Assembly (NCBI GenBank): GCA_944389555.1
Contig: CALXMU010000003.1
Location: 110,290 to 174,289, forward strand
Source: an uncultured Alphaproteobacteria bacterium
GTDB taxonomy: Bacteria; Pseudomonadota; Alphaproteobacteria; Rs-D84
Length of the DNA: 64,000 nt
Reading direction: 5' to 3'
Shown here: in pieces, positions 49,704-59,629 of the stretch
How positions within the stretch are numbered: the stretch's first letter is position 1
Layout of the letters: each line of letters opens with the position of its first letter
Position numbers and translations under genes: made by a program
The notes under the pieces: model-generated
What the model was told of the DNA's origin: nothing
The model's input: only the letters and a program-made list of their open reading frames with translations
Database searches by the model: none

Positions 49704-50888
49704 TTAATTTTCACCACCATTCACAAATTCCAACATTTTATCTGCACCACGTTGGATAGAATCACGCACTGGGTCCATTGTTAAACGAGCATACACTCGG
49801 GTTGCTGCGCTGGTTTTATCACCTAGTGCCTTGCCTACAATATGTAAACTGGCACCTGTTATCGCTTGATAACTAGCAAAAGTTCTGCGCAAGTCATGTA
49901 TTCGGAAATTTTCTATACCTGCCCGTTTTAAAAGTGCATACCATGGCCTATGAAAATCTTCTACGTGACCACTTTTACTGCCAGCACGGCTTGAAAATAC
50001 CCAGTCATCAGTTGCGTATTGCCGCATGTCACTTAATATTGCTTGCGCCTGTTCTATTAAAGGTATACGTTGTGGTTCACCATTCTTTGAGTCTGGGAAT
50101 AATACAAAGCCTAACTTCAAATCAACGTTAGACCAGCGCATAGACAACATATTCTGACGTCTTTGGCCTATGAATAAAGACAACAATATATAATTCTTGA
50201 ACTGCTCGTTCGGTTCTTCATTTAACGCTGTCCAAAAACGTTTCAATTCATCTGGTTGTAAAAACCTTTCACGAGATTGTTCTTTGAACATCTTTATGCC
50301 CTGCGCTGGATTTTCATAACGTTTAGGATAGCCCCAATCAAACGCCTTGTTATACATGTGCTTTACCAGTCCCAAAGAACGATTGGCAGTATATAAACTG
50401 ACTTGCTTTCTTATGCTTTCGTGAAGTTGTTCCAGGTCCTTGCGAGTTATACTTATCATTTTGCGATTATGCAAAGGCGCCAGATAAATGCGAAACATAG
50501 ACTCGTCTTTAACCTGTGACTTATGCCGCTTATATACCTGTGAATACTGTGGGAAATACACATCGTCGAAGAACTGCTTTAAAGTAATGTCTTTCAGAGC
50601 ATCACGACGTTCTTCAGATGGGTCAGTCCCTTTGTCCGCAGTTGCCTTTAATTCACGCGCTTTTACACGAGCTTCTACCAGCTTCGTAACACCTACCCTG
50701 CCAATTTTTATACGCTTTGGCGTACCTTGGAACTTCATATAGGCATAGTAAGTTTTGGCACCACCATAGGTCACAATAACACAAAGCCCCGCCTGCCCGT
50801 CATCATAGTATGTAACGGGTTTCTTATCAGTTGGCACAGGCAACGCCGCCAACGCTTTTTCGGTGAAATTAAAGCGGTTATTCATCAT
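49704..50888 (-). CDS. Tyrosine recombinase (integrase) with Arm-binding N-domain
   Basis: 394 residues. The N-terminal DUF4102-like region has DDGQAGLCVIVTYGGAKTYYA followed by a core-binding helix domain. The catalytic domain shows Arg I in LFIGQRRQNMLSMRWSNVDL, the HxxR box in FRIHDLRRTFASYQ and the Tyr in ATRVYARL. It integrates elements into tRNA 3' ends, matching attL/attR here. Sequences TTTGCTACC inside both ends may be its arm sites. It overlaps the upstream HNH-like gene by 11 bp. Confidence 0.95.
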   Translation of the reverse strand: MMNNRFNFTEKALAALPVPTDKKPVTYYDDGQAGLCVIVTYGGAKTYYAYMKFQGTPKRIKIGRVGVTKLVEARVKARELKATADKGTDPSEERRDALKDITLKQFFDDVYFPQYSQVYKRHKSQVKDESMFRIYLAPLHNRKMISITRKDLEQLHESIRKQVSLYTANRSLGLVKHMYNKAFDWGYPKRYENPAQGIKMFKEQSRERFLQPDELKRFWTALNEEPNEQFKNYILLSLFIGQRRQNMLSMRWSNVDLKLGFVLFPDSKNGEPQRIPLIEQAQAILSDMRQYATDDWVFSSRAGSKSGHVEDFHRPWYALLKRAGIENFRIHDLRRTFASYQAITGASLHIVGKALGDKTSAATRVYARLTMDPVRDSIQRGADKMLEFVNGGEN

Positions 50889-51633
50889 TGTTTTTCTTTA
50901 ATTTTTTCATGTACTGGTACTGTTTGTTTATCATATATAATAATTTATCATGGGTTTTATTAAAATTCTTATCTACCTCTAGTATTTTCATAGTATCTGA
51001 ATTTAAACACCAATCTTTAAGCAACTTATTATTTTTATTAAAACCAAAACTTGGAAACACATAAAACAAAAATCCCCCAGCAACAAAAATGTACACTATA
51101 TCGTTATTTATTCGGGCTTTTTCGACAAACACCAATCCTTTAAACTCCCTTTCTTTAAATTTGAAAATTAATATATTAAATAAATCTGAAATATCTTCGG
51201 TAGGATCTTTCAAGACTCGCAAACATACATCTTCATATTTTCCAAGATTTACACAACTACATTCATTCTTTTTGCTAACGGACGCTTTCCAGAGCATAGA
51301 CAACACAAACTGTCGAACTTTTGTATAGTTAAAATCATTTTTTTCAAGCACATAGGCATTTTTATATATATTGGATCTGAATTGTTGTAAAAATTCATCA
51401 TTAAACAGCCGCTTAGCATATTCTTCGTTAGGCGAAAACTTACCATCACAATCTCGACATAGAATGCCATTATCATAAAAACCTACTGGCAATCTTTTGA
51501 GAACTTGATTTTCTGAAATTTGCAAAAAGGGCTTATCACTACTTTTTACATAAAAACATTTTGGCGTAATATGGGCGTTACATAAACTCTTATTTTCTTT
51601 ACAATATTGGCAAAAACCGATCATCTTGCTCAC
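50878..51633 (-). CDS. Cys/His-rich HNH-like hypothetical protein
   Basis: 251 residues. An N-terminal zinc-binding signature of the form C-x2-C (CQYCKENKSLC), AHITPKCFY and GILCRDCDGKF matches a frequent family of unknown function found in accessory regions; no complete HNH nuclease core is seen. The remainder is helical with aromatic residues and no membrane segment. It overlaps the integrase start, so it is cotranscribed with it and may control or accompany integration. Confidence 0.7.
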   Translation of the reverse strand: MSKMIGFCQYCKENKSLCNAHITPKCFYVKSSDKPFLQISENQVLKRLPVGFYDNGILCRDCDGKFSPNEEYAKRLFNDEFLQQFRSNIYKNAYVLEKNDFNYTKVRQFVLSMLWKASVSKKNECSCVNLGKYEDVCLRVLKDPTEDISDLFNILIFKFKEREFKGLVFVEKARINNDIVYIFVAGGFLFYVFPSFGFNKNNKLLKDWCLNSDTMKILEVDKNFNKTHDKLLYMINKQYQYMKKLKKNNDE

Positions 51634-51681
51634 CTTAAATTATAATGTCCATTTGTGTAAATTGGCTAGTCCGTATGTCTG

Positions 51682-51724
51682 TTTTTGCTACCTATTTGCT
51701 ACCAACGGCGTTTTTTGCTACCAA
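51682..51724 (+). repeat. Putative integrase arm-type sites, right end
   Basis: The 23-bp block of two TTTGCTACC units (51682-51704) matches 39911-39933 exactly; a third unit TTTTTTGCTACCAA follows at 51711-51724. A 10-base core-like TCCGTATGTC also occurs at about 51670-51679. Confidence 0.65.
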
Positions 51725-51817
51725 TTTTCATTAATCTTCATCAAGTGTAACATAGCCTATAACCCGCAGAAAATCAAGAAAAATTAAACCCAATCAATTT
51801 CTATCAATCTTAATAAA

Positions 51818-51868
51818 AACGGACTGTTAATCCGTATGTCACTGGTTCGAGTCCAGTTGCTCGAGCCA
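51818..51868 (+). repeat. attR: partial tRNA-Asn copy
   Basis: 51-bp copy of the tRNA-Asn 3' part with one substitution (T51861). It is not a functional tRNA because the 5' half is missing. Its last seven bases (CGAGCCA) are also the outer end of the 133-bp inverted repeat. Confidence 0.9.
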
Positions 51869-53323
51869 AGTTAGACGACCCTTTGTTTCAATCATTTGAG
51901 CAAAGGGTTTTTTCATTGTTATTACTATGTTTTTGCCGTCAATTAAACAGTTCGAGGTCAACAGTTTTAATAAATCCCTTTTTGACGAAAACCTCGAACT
52001 TTTTATTAAAAAATGGCTATTATCCGCGATTTTTATCATTTTAATTATATTCTCGTAAAATATCTTTATATCCTTGTTCATATCCTGCTTTTTATAAGAT
52101 ATTTCTTCTAACTCTATAGCCAATTCTTTGCTCTTGGTTTCATATGTTCCTTGGTCTATTCCGCCCGCTAAAAATAAGTCCAATAATCTTGACTTCTTAT
52201 CTTTTATTGCTTTTTCTTTTGTCCGCAATTCTATTAATAAATTGTCGCGGTTATTCAGGTAGCTTTGCTTCTTCTCTTCCACAATATCTAACAGATTGTT
52301 TAATTGCCGCTTATCCCAGTGCATTTCTCGTAAATTTTCCTCGTATACATCCATAATTAATTTTTCTGGTATATTGTAATGCACACAGTTTTGAGTCCGT
52401 GTTGTCGGCGGTTGTAAAAACGGATACTTACCCTTTGCTAAATAAGGGCTATACAAATGTCCGCACTTCGCACATCTTACCATTCCTGATAATAAAAACG
52501 ACTTACGAGCCTTTGATTGAGTTTCCCCGTGCCGTTTTGAAGCAACCTTATTACAACGGTTAAACAACTGCTTACTTATAAGAGGTTCATATATATGCGG
52601 GTACAGTTTGCCTTTAACTTTCATTTCCCCATAATAAAAAGGATTATGCAACATCAAATGAATTTGGCTTCTGGATAAAGGTCTCCCCGTTTTATATACC
52701 AACCCTATGCTTTTTGCATATTCCGCCATATCCCTAATAGATAAACTTCCGCTGGCATAGCACTTGAACATCGCCCTAACCTTATCCGCCCTATCAGGAT
52801 CAGGTAAAACGGTTTTTACCCCATTTTTAATTGTATTAATGTAACCAACAGGTGCCGCAGCGAGTATCGTACCTTCTTTTAGTTTCTTTTCAAAAGACCT
52901 CTTCACATTATCTGATATGCAATTAGTATAATTTTCTGCGAGCATTACAAAAATATGATAAGCCATTAATTGCGAATTATTCGCATTGGCATCCAAGACC
53001 TGATTATCACTTATAAAATGTAAAACTAATTTGCCAGATTTTCTAAGTTTTTCCAATATAGGCACTTCGCGAAAAGACCTTTGCAATCTGTCAACTTTAT
53101 CGCAAACTAAGGCGATTTTGTTGGGTTGTTTTTTTATAAAAGAAATTAATTTTTGAAATTCTGGTCTTTCGCCGCGGGTCGAACTTTCCACAATAGAAAA
53201 CTCTTGAATTATATCTAGGTTCTTCCTTTCACAATAATCGTGCAAACGATTTAATTGGGCAACTAAACTATGTCCGTCTTCTTGCTCTTTTGTTGAAACT
53301 CTTGCTAAAACGACCGCCTGCAT
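51839..53323 (-). CDS. Large serine recombinase, C-terminus read into tRNA remnant
   Basis: 494 residues. Catalytic Ser10 lies in VLARVSTKEQEDGHS, followed by the resolvase core (IALVCDKVDRLQRS, MLAENYTNCISDNVKR), the recombinase domain (APVGYI, LSRSQIHLMLHNPFYYGEMK) and a zinc ribbon (MVRCAKCGHLYS). A coiled-coil region precedes the C-terminus. The last seven residues (EQLDSNQ) are encoded by the attR tRNA remnant and are unlikely to be native; the right copy of the repeat supplies a tail that looks native. Divergent from the type ISP-like gene. Confidence 0.92.
   Translation of the reverse strand: MQAVVLARVSTKEQEDGHSLVAQLNRLHDYCERKNLDIIQEFSIVESSTRGERPEFQKLISFIKKQPNKIALVCDKVDRLQRSFREVPILEKLRKSGKLVLHFISDNQVLDANANNSQLMAYHIFVMLAENYTNCISDNVKRSFEKKLKEGTILAAAPVGYINTIKNGVKTVLPDPDRADKVRAMFKCYASGSLSIRDMAEYAKSIGLVYKTGRPLSRSQIHLMLHNPFYYGEMKVKGKLYPHIYEPLISKQLFNRCNKVASKRHGETQSKARKSFLLSGMVRCAKCGHLYSPYLAKGKYPFLQPPTTRTQNCVHYNIPEKLIMDVYEENLREMHWDKRQLNNLLDIVEEKKQSYLNNRDNLLIELRTKEKAIKDKKSRLLDLFLAGGIDQGTYETKSKELAIELEEISYKKQDMNKDIKIFYENIIKMIKIADNSHFLIKSSRFSSKRDLLKLLTSNCLIDGKNIVITMKKPFAQMIETKGRLTWLEQLDSNQ
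51862..51994. repeat. 133-bp perfect inverted repeat, left copy
   Basis: Identical to the reverse complement of 63799-63931. It comprises about 43 codons at the 3' end of the large serine recombinase gene, ending in the 7-base CGAGCCA overlap with attR. Confidence 0.95.
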
Positions 53324-53427
53324 TTACCTCTCCTTTATTGGTCGATCATGCTGCCTTCGAAATCAATTTAAATCAATCTAAGAATTTTGATGCTATTTTT
53401 TTCTTTCTATTTCAATTTATTACAATT

Positions 53428-53448
53428 ATCATATGCATGACATATGAT
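53428..53448. promoter_or_regulatory. Palindromic operator between divergent recombinase and type ISP gene
   Basis: Perfect 8-bp arms ATCATATG-CATGA-CATATGAT, 30 bp before the GTG start of the type ISP-like gene and about 105 bp before the recombinase start. Likely binding site for a regulator coded elsewhere; no controller gene is adjacent. Confidence 0.6.
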
Positions 53449-53478
53449 TAATATCATTAGAGTAGAAAGGAGTTTCCT

Positions 53479-56400
53479 GTGTCCGATGTAATATTGTCTT
53501 TTAAGGATGTGTTAAATAAATTTAGAAAAGAGGCATTTTCAGAGAGAGACAAAGGAAACCGCTTTGAAAAATTGATGAAGAAATATCTTCTAGTAGAGCC
53601 CCAATATAAGAATACATTGAAAAAGGTATGGCTGTGGAACGAATTTCCGTTTAGGGGTGAATTTGGTGGGAAAGATACAGGTATAGATCTTGTTGCACAA
53701 ACATTTGAAGGAGATTATTGGGCAATACAGTGCAAATGCTATGCAGAAGATAGTAAAATTGATAAAGCAGGAGTAGACAGCTTTTTAGCAACTTCTAGCA
53801 GAAGCTTTTCAAATGAGAATTCTCAAACAGTTATGTTTAAACAAAGGTTGTGGATTAGCACAACCAATAACTGGAATTCAGAAGCAGAAGAAACAATAAA
53901 GCACCAAAACCCACCTGTTTCTAGAATAAGCTTATCAGAATTGGAAAATAGTTCTGAATATATTAATTGGGATGAATTAGTAAACGGCACAGGAAATGCC
54001 CTAAAACCAAAAAAATCATTAAGGGATCACCAAAAAGAAGCATTAGATGCCTTTGCTGAACACTTTAAAGTGGCAGACCGCGGTCAGTTAATAATGGCTT
54101 GTGGAACTGGAAAAACATTTACTTCTTTGAAGTTAGCCGAACAAGAAACAAAAAATAATGGTACAGTATTATTTTTAGTTCCCTCTATTGCATTATTAGG
54201 TCAAACATTACGAGAATGGACTTCTCAATCAGAAAAGCCAATATTTCCAATATGTATTTGCTCTGATGCCACTGTAACAAAAGATGATAGTGAAGACGAA
54301 AGTGTCGTTGATTTGGCATTACCTGCGACAACCAATGTAAAAAATATTATTAAGCAGTTTCAATATGCTAAATCAGCACACAAAGACGGTATGATTGTCG
54401 TATTTTCAACATACCAATCAATAGATGTGATTTCCAAAGCACAAAAGGAAATGAACAAGCAAGAAAAAGATTCTTGCATATTTGATTTAATTATTTGTGA
54501 TGAAGCACATAGAACAACAGGTGTTATTCTAAAAAACAAAGAAAAAGATACTTATGACGAAAGTGCATTCACAAAGGTACACGACAACGGGAATATACTG
54601 GCTAAAAAACGAGTATATATGACGGCTACACCAAGACTGTATACAGATTCAAGCAAACAAAAAGCCGAAGAGAAAGAAGCATTACTGTGTTCTATGGATG
54701 ATGAAGCAATTTATGGTCCTGTTGTTTATAGAATTGGCTTTGGCAAGGCGGTTGCCAAGAATTTATTAGCGGATTATAAAGTTCTTATTTTAACACTAAA
54801 AGAAGAACAAATACCGGTTGCTTTCCGTGGGATTATTTCTGGTAGCAAAGGTAGCGGCACAAAAGAAATTTCTGCAGACGATGTTAGCAAACTTATCGGA
54901 TGCATAAATGCCTTATCTAAAAGAGTTTTAGATATAGACGAAAATTTTAATGACGACAAAAAACCTATGAAGACAGCGGTTGCTTTCTGTCAAAAAATTT
55001 CGGATTCAAAAAAAATAACTTCTATGTTCAATGAACATAAAGATATGTACTACAACAGTTTGCCACAAGAAGAACGAGACAAATTGGTTTCTGTAGAATC
55101 AAAACACATTGATGGTAGTATGGGTGCTTCACAAAGGGATGAATTGTTATCCTGGTTAAAGAATACCCCAACTGATAATAAAGAATGCCGTATATTAACC
55201 AATGTAAAATGCTTGTCCGAAGGTGTTGATGTGCCTTCTTTGGATGCTGTTATGTTTTTGGCTGCAAAGAACAGTCAGGTTGATGTTGTCCAATCTGTTG
55301 GCAGAGTTATGAGAACAGCCGAAGGTAAAAAATATGGTTATATAATTATCCCGATTATGATACCAGAAGGTGTAAAACCAGAAGAAGCATTAGACGATAA
55401 CAAAAGATATGCTGTTGTTTGGTCGGTTTTAAATGCTTTACGGGCACATGATGATAGGTTTGATGCAGAAATAAATAAAATTAATTTTAATAATAACAAA
55501 AGCAGCAAAATAAATGTGGTTGGGGTACCGGATGGACAAGATACAGACGGAGATGGTACAGAAAAACCAAATGATCCAAAAGCAACACAAATAAATCTGC
55601 CATTACCAGAATTACAGGAATTGCAAAATGTTATTTATGCAAAAATGGTTCAAAAAGTTGGTTCAAAAATGTATTGGGTTCAATGGGCACAAGATGTTGC
55701 AAAAATTGCCCAAAGATACATAAAAAGAATCAAAGAATTAATTGCAGTTCCTGGTAAGCATCAAGATGAGTTTAATAAATTTTGGGAAGCATTAAAAAAG
55801 AATATCAATCCGTCCGTTTCAGAGGAAGAAGTTATCCAAATGCTGTCCCAGCATTTAATAACCCAACCTGTATTTGAAGCATTATTTGAAAATTATTCGT
55901 TTGTTCAAAATAACCCAGTGTCGAAATCTTTGCAGAAAATGGTTGATTTATTAGAAGAACAGTCAATGAGCAAAGATCGAGAAACATTGAATAAGTTCTA
56001 TGAATCTGTGAAAGAAAAAATCACGGGTATAAATAATGCCGAAGCAAAACAGAAAATAATCATTGAATTATATGACAAATTCTTTAAAACAGCATTTCCA
56101 AAGGTTGTAGAACAACTTGGCATTGTTTATACACCTATAGAAGTAGTTGATTTCATAAATAATTCAGTTGCTGCAGTATTAAAGAAAGAATTTAATAGAA
56201 GTTTGTCTGATGAAAACATTCATATTCTTGACCCATTTACGGGCACAGGAACATTTATAACAAGACTGTTGCAAACTGGCTTAATTGATAAAGAGGCATT
56301 ACCTAGAAAATATGCCAAGGAACTACATGCAAATGAAATTGTTCTGTTAGCATATTATATCGCTTCTATTAATATTGAAAATACATACCACGATATTGTG

Positions 56401-58218
56401 AATGCTGACACATATACACCATTTAATGGTATTTGCCTGACGGACACATTCCAATTAGGGGAAACCGATAAAGATGTTAGTTTATTTTCAGATGAATTGC
56501 CCCAGAATTCGGAAAGAGTTATGGAACAAAAGAAATTGCCAGTAAGGGTTATTATTGGTAATCCTCCATACTCAGCCGCAGCTAAAGTGGCAAATACAAA
56601 CACAGAAAACCAACATTATCCTAGATTAGAAAAAAGAATATCTGAAACATATGCTTCTTCAGATAGCACAAACAATAATAAGGTTTATGACAGTTATATC
56701 AAAGCATTCCGCTGGTCTTCCGATAGAATAGACCAGAAACACGGTGGCATAATAGCATTTGTATCCAATGGTGCTTGGTTAGACAACAATAGTTTTGACG
56801 GGTTCAGAAAATGCCTTGAAAAAGAATTTTCTTCTATCTATGTCTTCAATTTAAGAGGCAATTGTAGAACTTCTGGTGAACTAAGGAAGAAAGAAGCTGG
56901 AAATATTTTTGGTCTAGGTAGCCGAACCCCAATTTCCATTACAATATTAGTAAAGCAACCTAATAAAAAATCCGACAACAAGGCAATAATTTATTATAAC
57001 GAAGTTGCGGATTACATGACCAGAGAAGAAAAATTGGCATTGGCAGTCAAATATAAAAATGTTTTAAATCCAAAAATGCCTTTCAAGGTATTAAAACCCA
57101 ACGAACACGGCGATTGGTTAAACCAACGAAGTGATTTATTTAGTTCTTTTATTGCATTAAAACCCGAAAAAGACTTTAAAAGTGATAGCAAATCGTTCTT
57201 TATCTTAAATTCGATGGGCTTACAAGTAAAAGGCGATGCTAATTGTTATAATTCATCTAAGAATAATGAAGTGCAAATACACAAATTAAAAGAATTAGAT
57301 TCAGAGTATTCTGAAAATAATTTTGTAGTCTCTTTATATAGACCATTTTTTAAACAAAACTTATATAAGAGTAAAAATAGTATTTATAGAAGTGGTAAAT
57401 GGGGAGTAATGGACTGTGACGAAAATCTATATATATTTATAAATGGTTTAGGTGGAAGTAAGTATTTTACTACTTTGATAACCAATATAATTGCTGATTA
57501 TCAGATACAACAAAATGGTCAATGTTTCCCACTATATTACTATGAAAAGAACGAAAATAGTGCGGGGACTTTGTTTGATCAAGGTAAAGAAACTTATACC
57601 AGACGGGATGCGATCACTGATTTTATATTAAATCAATGCCGTGAAAGATATGGGTACAAGGTTACCAAAGAAGACATATTCTATTATGTATACGGTTTAT
57701 TGCACTCCAATGATTATAGGGAACAATTTGCTGCCGATTTAAAGAAGATGCTTCCACGAATCCCATTGGTTGATATTCCAAATGATTTCTGGGCATTCAG
57801 CAAAGCAGGACGACAATTGGCAGAACTTCATTTGAATTATGAATCTGTACCAGCATACCCAGATGTAAAAGTTATTGGTGAAGATTCTGGCAATTTCAAA
57901 GTGGTAAAGATGGCATTTGTAAAGAATAAGGGTGAAGTAGATAAAACAACGATTATCTATAATTCTTCTATTAAAATTACAAATATACCACTTGATGCAT
58001 ATAACTATGTCATTAACGGGAAATCTGCAATTGAATGGCTGATGGACAGATACCAAATCAAAACAGATAAAGACAGCGGAATTGAAAATGACCCAAATGA
58101 CTGGGGATTGGAACATAATAATCAAAGATATATTTTGGATTTAATACTGTCTATTATAACTGTAAGTATGGCAACAAATGAAATTGTCAGAAACTTACCT
58201 AAATTGGATTTAAAGTAA
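53479..58218 (+). CDS. Type ISP-like restriction-modification-helicase enzyme
   Basis: 1579 residues, all functions in one chain. An Mrr-like nuclease (FGGKDTGIDLVAQ, WAIQCKCYAE; about 62-90) is followed by an SF2 helicase with IMACGTGKTFTSLKLA (about 206-221), ICDEAHRTTG, MTATPRLY, and the motif VI region VQSVGRVMRTAEG. The methyltransferase has ILDPFTGTGTFITRLLQTG (about 917) and the catalytic IGNPPYSAA (about 1027). The C-terminal region is probably the target-recognition domain. GTG start with AAAGGAG. This matches the LlaGI/LlaBIII layout, which needs no separate subunits. Confidence 0.92.
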   Translation: MSDVILSFKDVLNKFRKEAFSERDKGNRFEKLMKKYLLVEPQYKNTLKKVWLWNEFPFRGEFGGKDTGIDLVAQTFEGDYWAIQCKCYAEDSKIDKAGVDSFLATSSRSFSNENSQTVMFKQRLWISTTNNWNSEAEETIKHQNPPVSRISLSELENSSEYINWDELVNGTGNALKPKKSLRDHQKEALDAFAEHFKVADRGQLIMACGTGKTFTSLKLAEQETKNNGTVLFLVPSIALLGQTLREWTSQSEKPIFPICICSDATVTKDDSEDESVVDLALPATTNVKNIIKQFQYAKSAHKDGMIVVFSTYQSIDVISKAQKEMNKQEKDSCIFDLIICDEAHRTTGVILKNKEKDTYDESAFTKVHDNGNILAKKRVYMTATPRLYTDSSKQKAEEKEALLCSMDDEAIYGPVVYRIGFGKAVAKNLLADYKVLILTLKEEQIPVAFRGIISGSKGSGTKEISADDVSKLIGCINALSKRVLDIDENFNDDKKPMKTAVAFCQKISDSKKITSMFNEHKDMYYNSLPQEERDKLVSVESKHIDGSMGASQRDELLSWLKNTPTDNKECRILTNVKCLSEGVDVPSLDAVMFLAAKNSQVDVVQSVGRVMRTAEGKKYGYIIIPIMIPEGVKPEEALDDNKRYAVVWSVLNALRAHDDRFDAEINKINFNNNKSSKINVVGVPDGQDTDGDGTEKPNDPKATQINLPLPELQELQNVIYAKMVQKVGSKMYWVQWAQDVAKIAQRYIKRIKELIAVPGKHQDEFNKFWEALKKNINPSVSEEEVIQMLSQHLITQPVFEALFENYSFVQNNPVSKSLQKMVDLLEEQSMSKDRETLNKFYESVKEKITGINNAEAKQKIIIELYDKFFKTAFPKVVEQLGIVYTPIEVVDFINNSVAAVLKKEFNRSLSDENIHILDPFTGTGTFITRLLQTGLIDKEALPRKYAKELHANEIVLLAYYIASINIENTYHDIVNADTYTPFNGICLTDTFQLGETDKDVSLFSDELPQNSERVMEQKKLPVRVIIGNPPYSAAAKVANTNTENQHYPRLEKRISETYASSDSTNNNKVYDSYIKAFRWSSDRIDQKHGGIIAFVSNGAWLDNNSFDGFRKCLEKEFSSIYVFNLRGNCRTSGELRKKEAGNIFGLGSRTPISITILVKQPNKKSDNKAIIYYNEVADYMTREEKLALAVKYKNVLNPKMPFKVLKPNEHGDWLNQRSDLFSSFIALKPEKDFKSDSKSFFILNSMGLQVKGDANCYNSSKNNEVQIHKLKELDSEYSENNFVVSLYRPFFKQNLYKSKNSIYRSGKWGVMDCDENLYIFINGLGGSKYFTTLITNIIADYQIQQNGQCFPLYYYEKNENSAGTLFDQGKETYTRRDAITDFILNQCRERYGYKVTKEDIFYYVYGLLHSNDYREQFAADLKKMLPRIPLVDIPNDFWAFSKAGRQLAELHLNYESVPAYPDVKVIGEDSGNFKVVKMAFVKNKGEVDKTTIIYNSSIKITNIPLDAYNYVINGKSAIEWLMDRYQIKTDKDSGIENDPNDWGLEHNNQRYILDLILSIITVSMATNEIVRNLPKLDLK

Positions 58219-58219
58219 T

Positions 58220-59620
58220 ATGGGGATGGTGGATTTTTTATCAAAGTTGTTAAACAAGGACTTTGTAGAAAAGCCCACTGTTACACCAGTCCAAAAGGGG
58301 AATAAATCTATTAATGTTGTTTCCGAGCCAATACCTGATATTGATTATACTTTGGATGCTAAACAACGGAAATTATTTAATCTGATTGAAAACACTCAAC
58401 AAAATATATTCTTACAGGGGCAAGCAGGGACAGGTAAATCAACATTTATAAATTATTTAAAGAAACATTCTGATAAACGAATCCGTTTAGTGGCACCAAC
58501 TGCTGTTGCTGCTATTAATATTGGCGGTTCAACAATCCATTCTTTGTTTAATCTGCCGTTAAGCGATTTCTTCATACTGGATGAAATAAAAAAAGAACCA
58601 AGAAGAAAATTACAATCTATTTTATTAAAAACGGACATTTTAATCATAGATGAAGTATCAATGGTTCGTCCAGATATGTTGGATGCTATTGATATGCTAT
58701 CTAAACAAGCCAGAAAAAGTCAAAAGCCATTCGGTGGTTTGCAAATACTTTTAATTGGCGATTTGTGTCAATTACCGCCCGTCATAAAATCAAATACTTA
58801 TGATGTTTTTAAGGCGGTTTATGGACATAAAACACCTTATTTCTTTGATTCCAATGCTTATAAAAACGGAGATTTTCAAAAATTTGAATTTACTAAAGTA
58901 TTCAGACAATCAGACAAAGAATTACTTGCCAACTTAATTAATATCAGGCACGGGGAAAATATTGAACAAGCAGTTGAATATTTTAATTCCTGTAAGATTA
59001 CAGATGAAAATATACTAAATACAGCAATAACTATAACCCCATATAGACAAGTTGCAGAAAACATAAACCAACGAAGATTAGGAGAACTTAATACAGAAGT
59101 TCATACATATGTTTGCCAAACGACGGGAACTTTTGATGAATCAAAAGACAGCCCTGCTCCACGAGTTCTTACATTAAAAACAGGTGCCTTGATCATATTT
59201 AATAAAAACAATGGCAACTCTTGGATAAATGGTACAAGTGGTATAATAGAAAAATTGGAAAATGATGCTATTACGGTTCGTATCCTATCAAATAATAATA
59301 TTGTTACCGTCAAACGGGAAGAATGGAAAAGTTTCAAATATGATTATGATAGAGACACTGGAACGGTTACAGAAACAGTAATAGGTTCTTTTATACAATT
59401 TCCAATACAACTTGGTTATGCTTTGACAATACATAAAGCCCAAGGTAAAACTTTAGATAAAGTCATTATTGATATAAACAAGGGCACTTTTGCACACGGA
59501 CAATTATATGTTGCCTTAAGTAGAACCAGAAAAAAAGAAGATATACATATAACACAACGAATTGACGAAGCGGATATAATTATAGACAATCGAATAATAG
59601 ACTTTTTAAATACCTTATAA
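58220..59620 (+). CDS. PIF1/RecD-like DNA helicase
   Basis: 466 residues of SF1B type. Motif I FLQGQAGTGKSTFINYL (about 75-91), motif Ia VAPTAVAAINIGG, motif II LIIDEVSMVRPDML, motif III LIGDLCQLPPV, and the C-terminal GYALTIHKAQGKTLDKV and YVALSRTR boxes (UvrD_C-like). The ATG lies one base after the type ISP stop, so translation is coupled and a joint role is likely. The first ~40 residues are unconserved. Confidence 0.93.
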   Translation: MGMVDFLSKLLNKDFVEKPTVTPVQKGNKSINVVSEPIPDIDYTLDAKQRKLFNLIENTQQNIFLQGQAGTGKSTFINYLKKHSDKRIRLVAPTAVAAINIGGSTIHSLFNLPLSDFFILDEIKKEPRRKLQSILLKTDILIIDEVSMVRPDMLDAIDMLSKQARKSQKPFGGLQILLIGDLCQLPPVIKSNTYDVFKAVYGHKTPYFFDSNAYKNGDFQKFEFTKVFRQSDKELLANLINIRHGENIEQAVEYFNSCKITDENILNTAITITPYRQVAENINQRRLGELNTEVHTYVCQTTGTFDESKDSPAPRVLTLKTGALIIFNKNNGNSWINGTSGIIEKLENDAITVRILSNNNIVTVKREEWKSFKYDYDRDTGTVTETVIGSFIQFPIQLGYALTIHKAQGKTLDKVIIDINKGTFAHGQLYVALSRTRKKEDIHITQRIDEADIIIDNRIIDFLNTL

Positions 59621-59629
59621 TATTAATTT

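Larger units (their letters stand above)
39816..51868. mobile_element. Integrative element in tRNA-Asn carrying a type III R-M system
   Basis: About 12 kb between the intact tRNA-Asn and its 51-bp partial copy. It carries a tyrosine integrase near the right end, an AlpA-like HTH (possible excisionase) near the left end, putative integrase arm sites inside both ends, an Mpi-type serine recombinase, and the mod-res pair. No conjugation, capsid or replication genes are recognised, so it is either a defence island mobilised in trans or a degenerate integrative element. Confidence 0.85.

Noticed and set aside
51818..51868. A second tRNA-Asn gene.
   Set aside because: Only the 3' part from the anticodon stem is present; the 5' acceptor strand and D arm are absent, so it is an attachment-site remnant.
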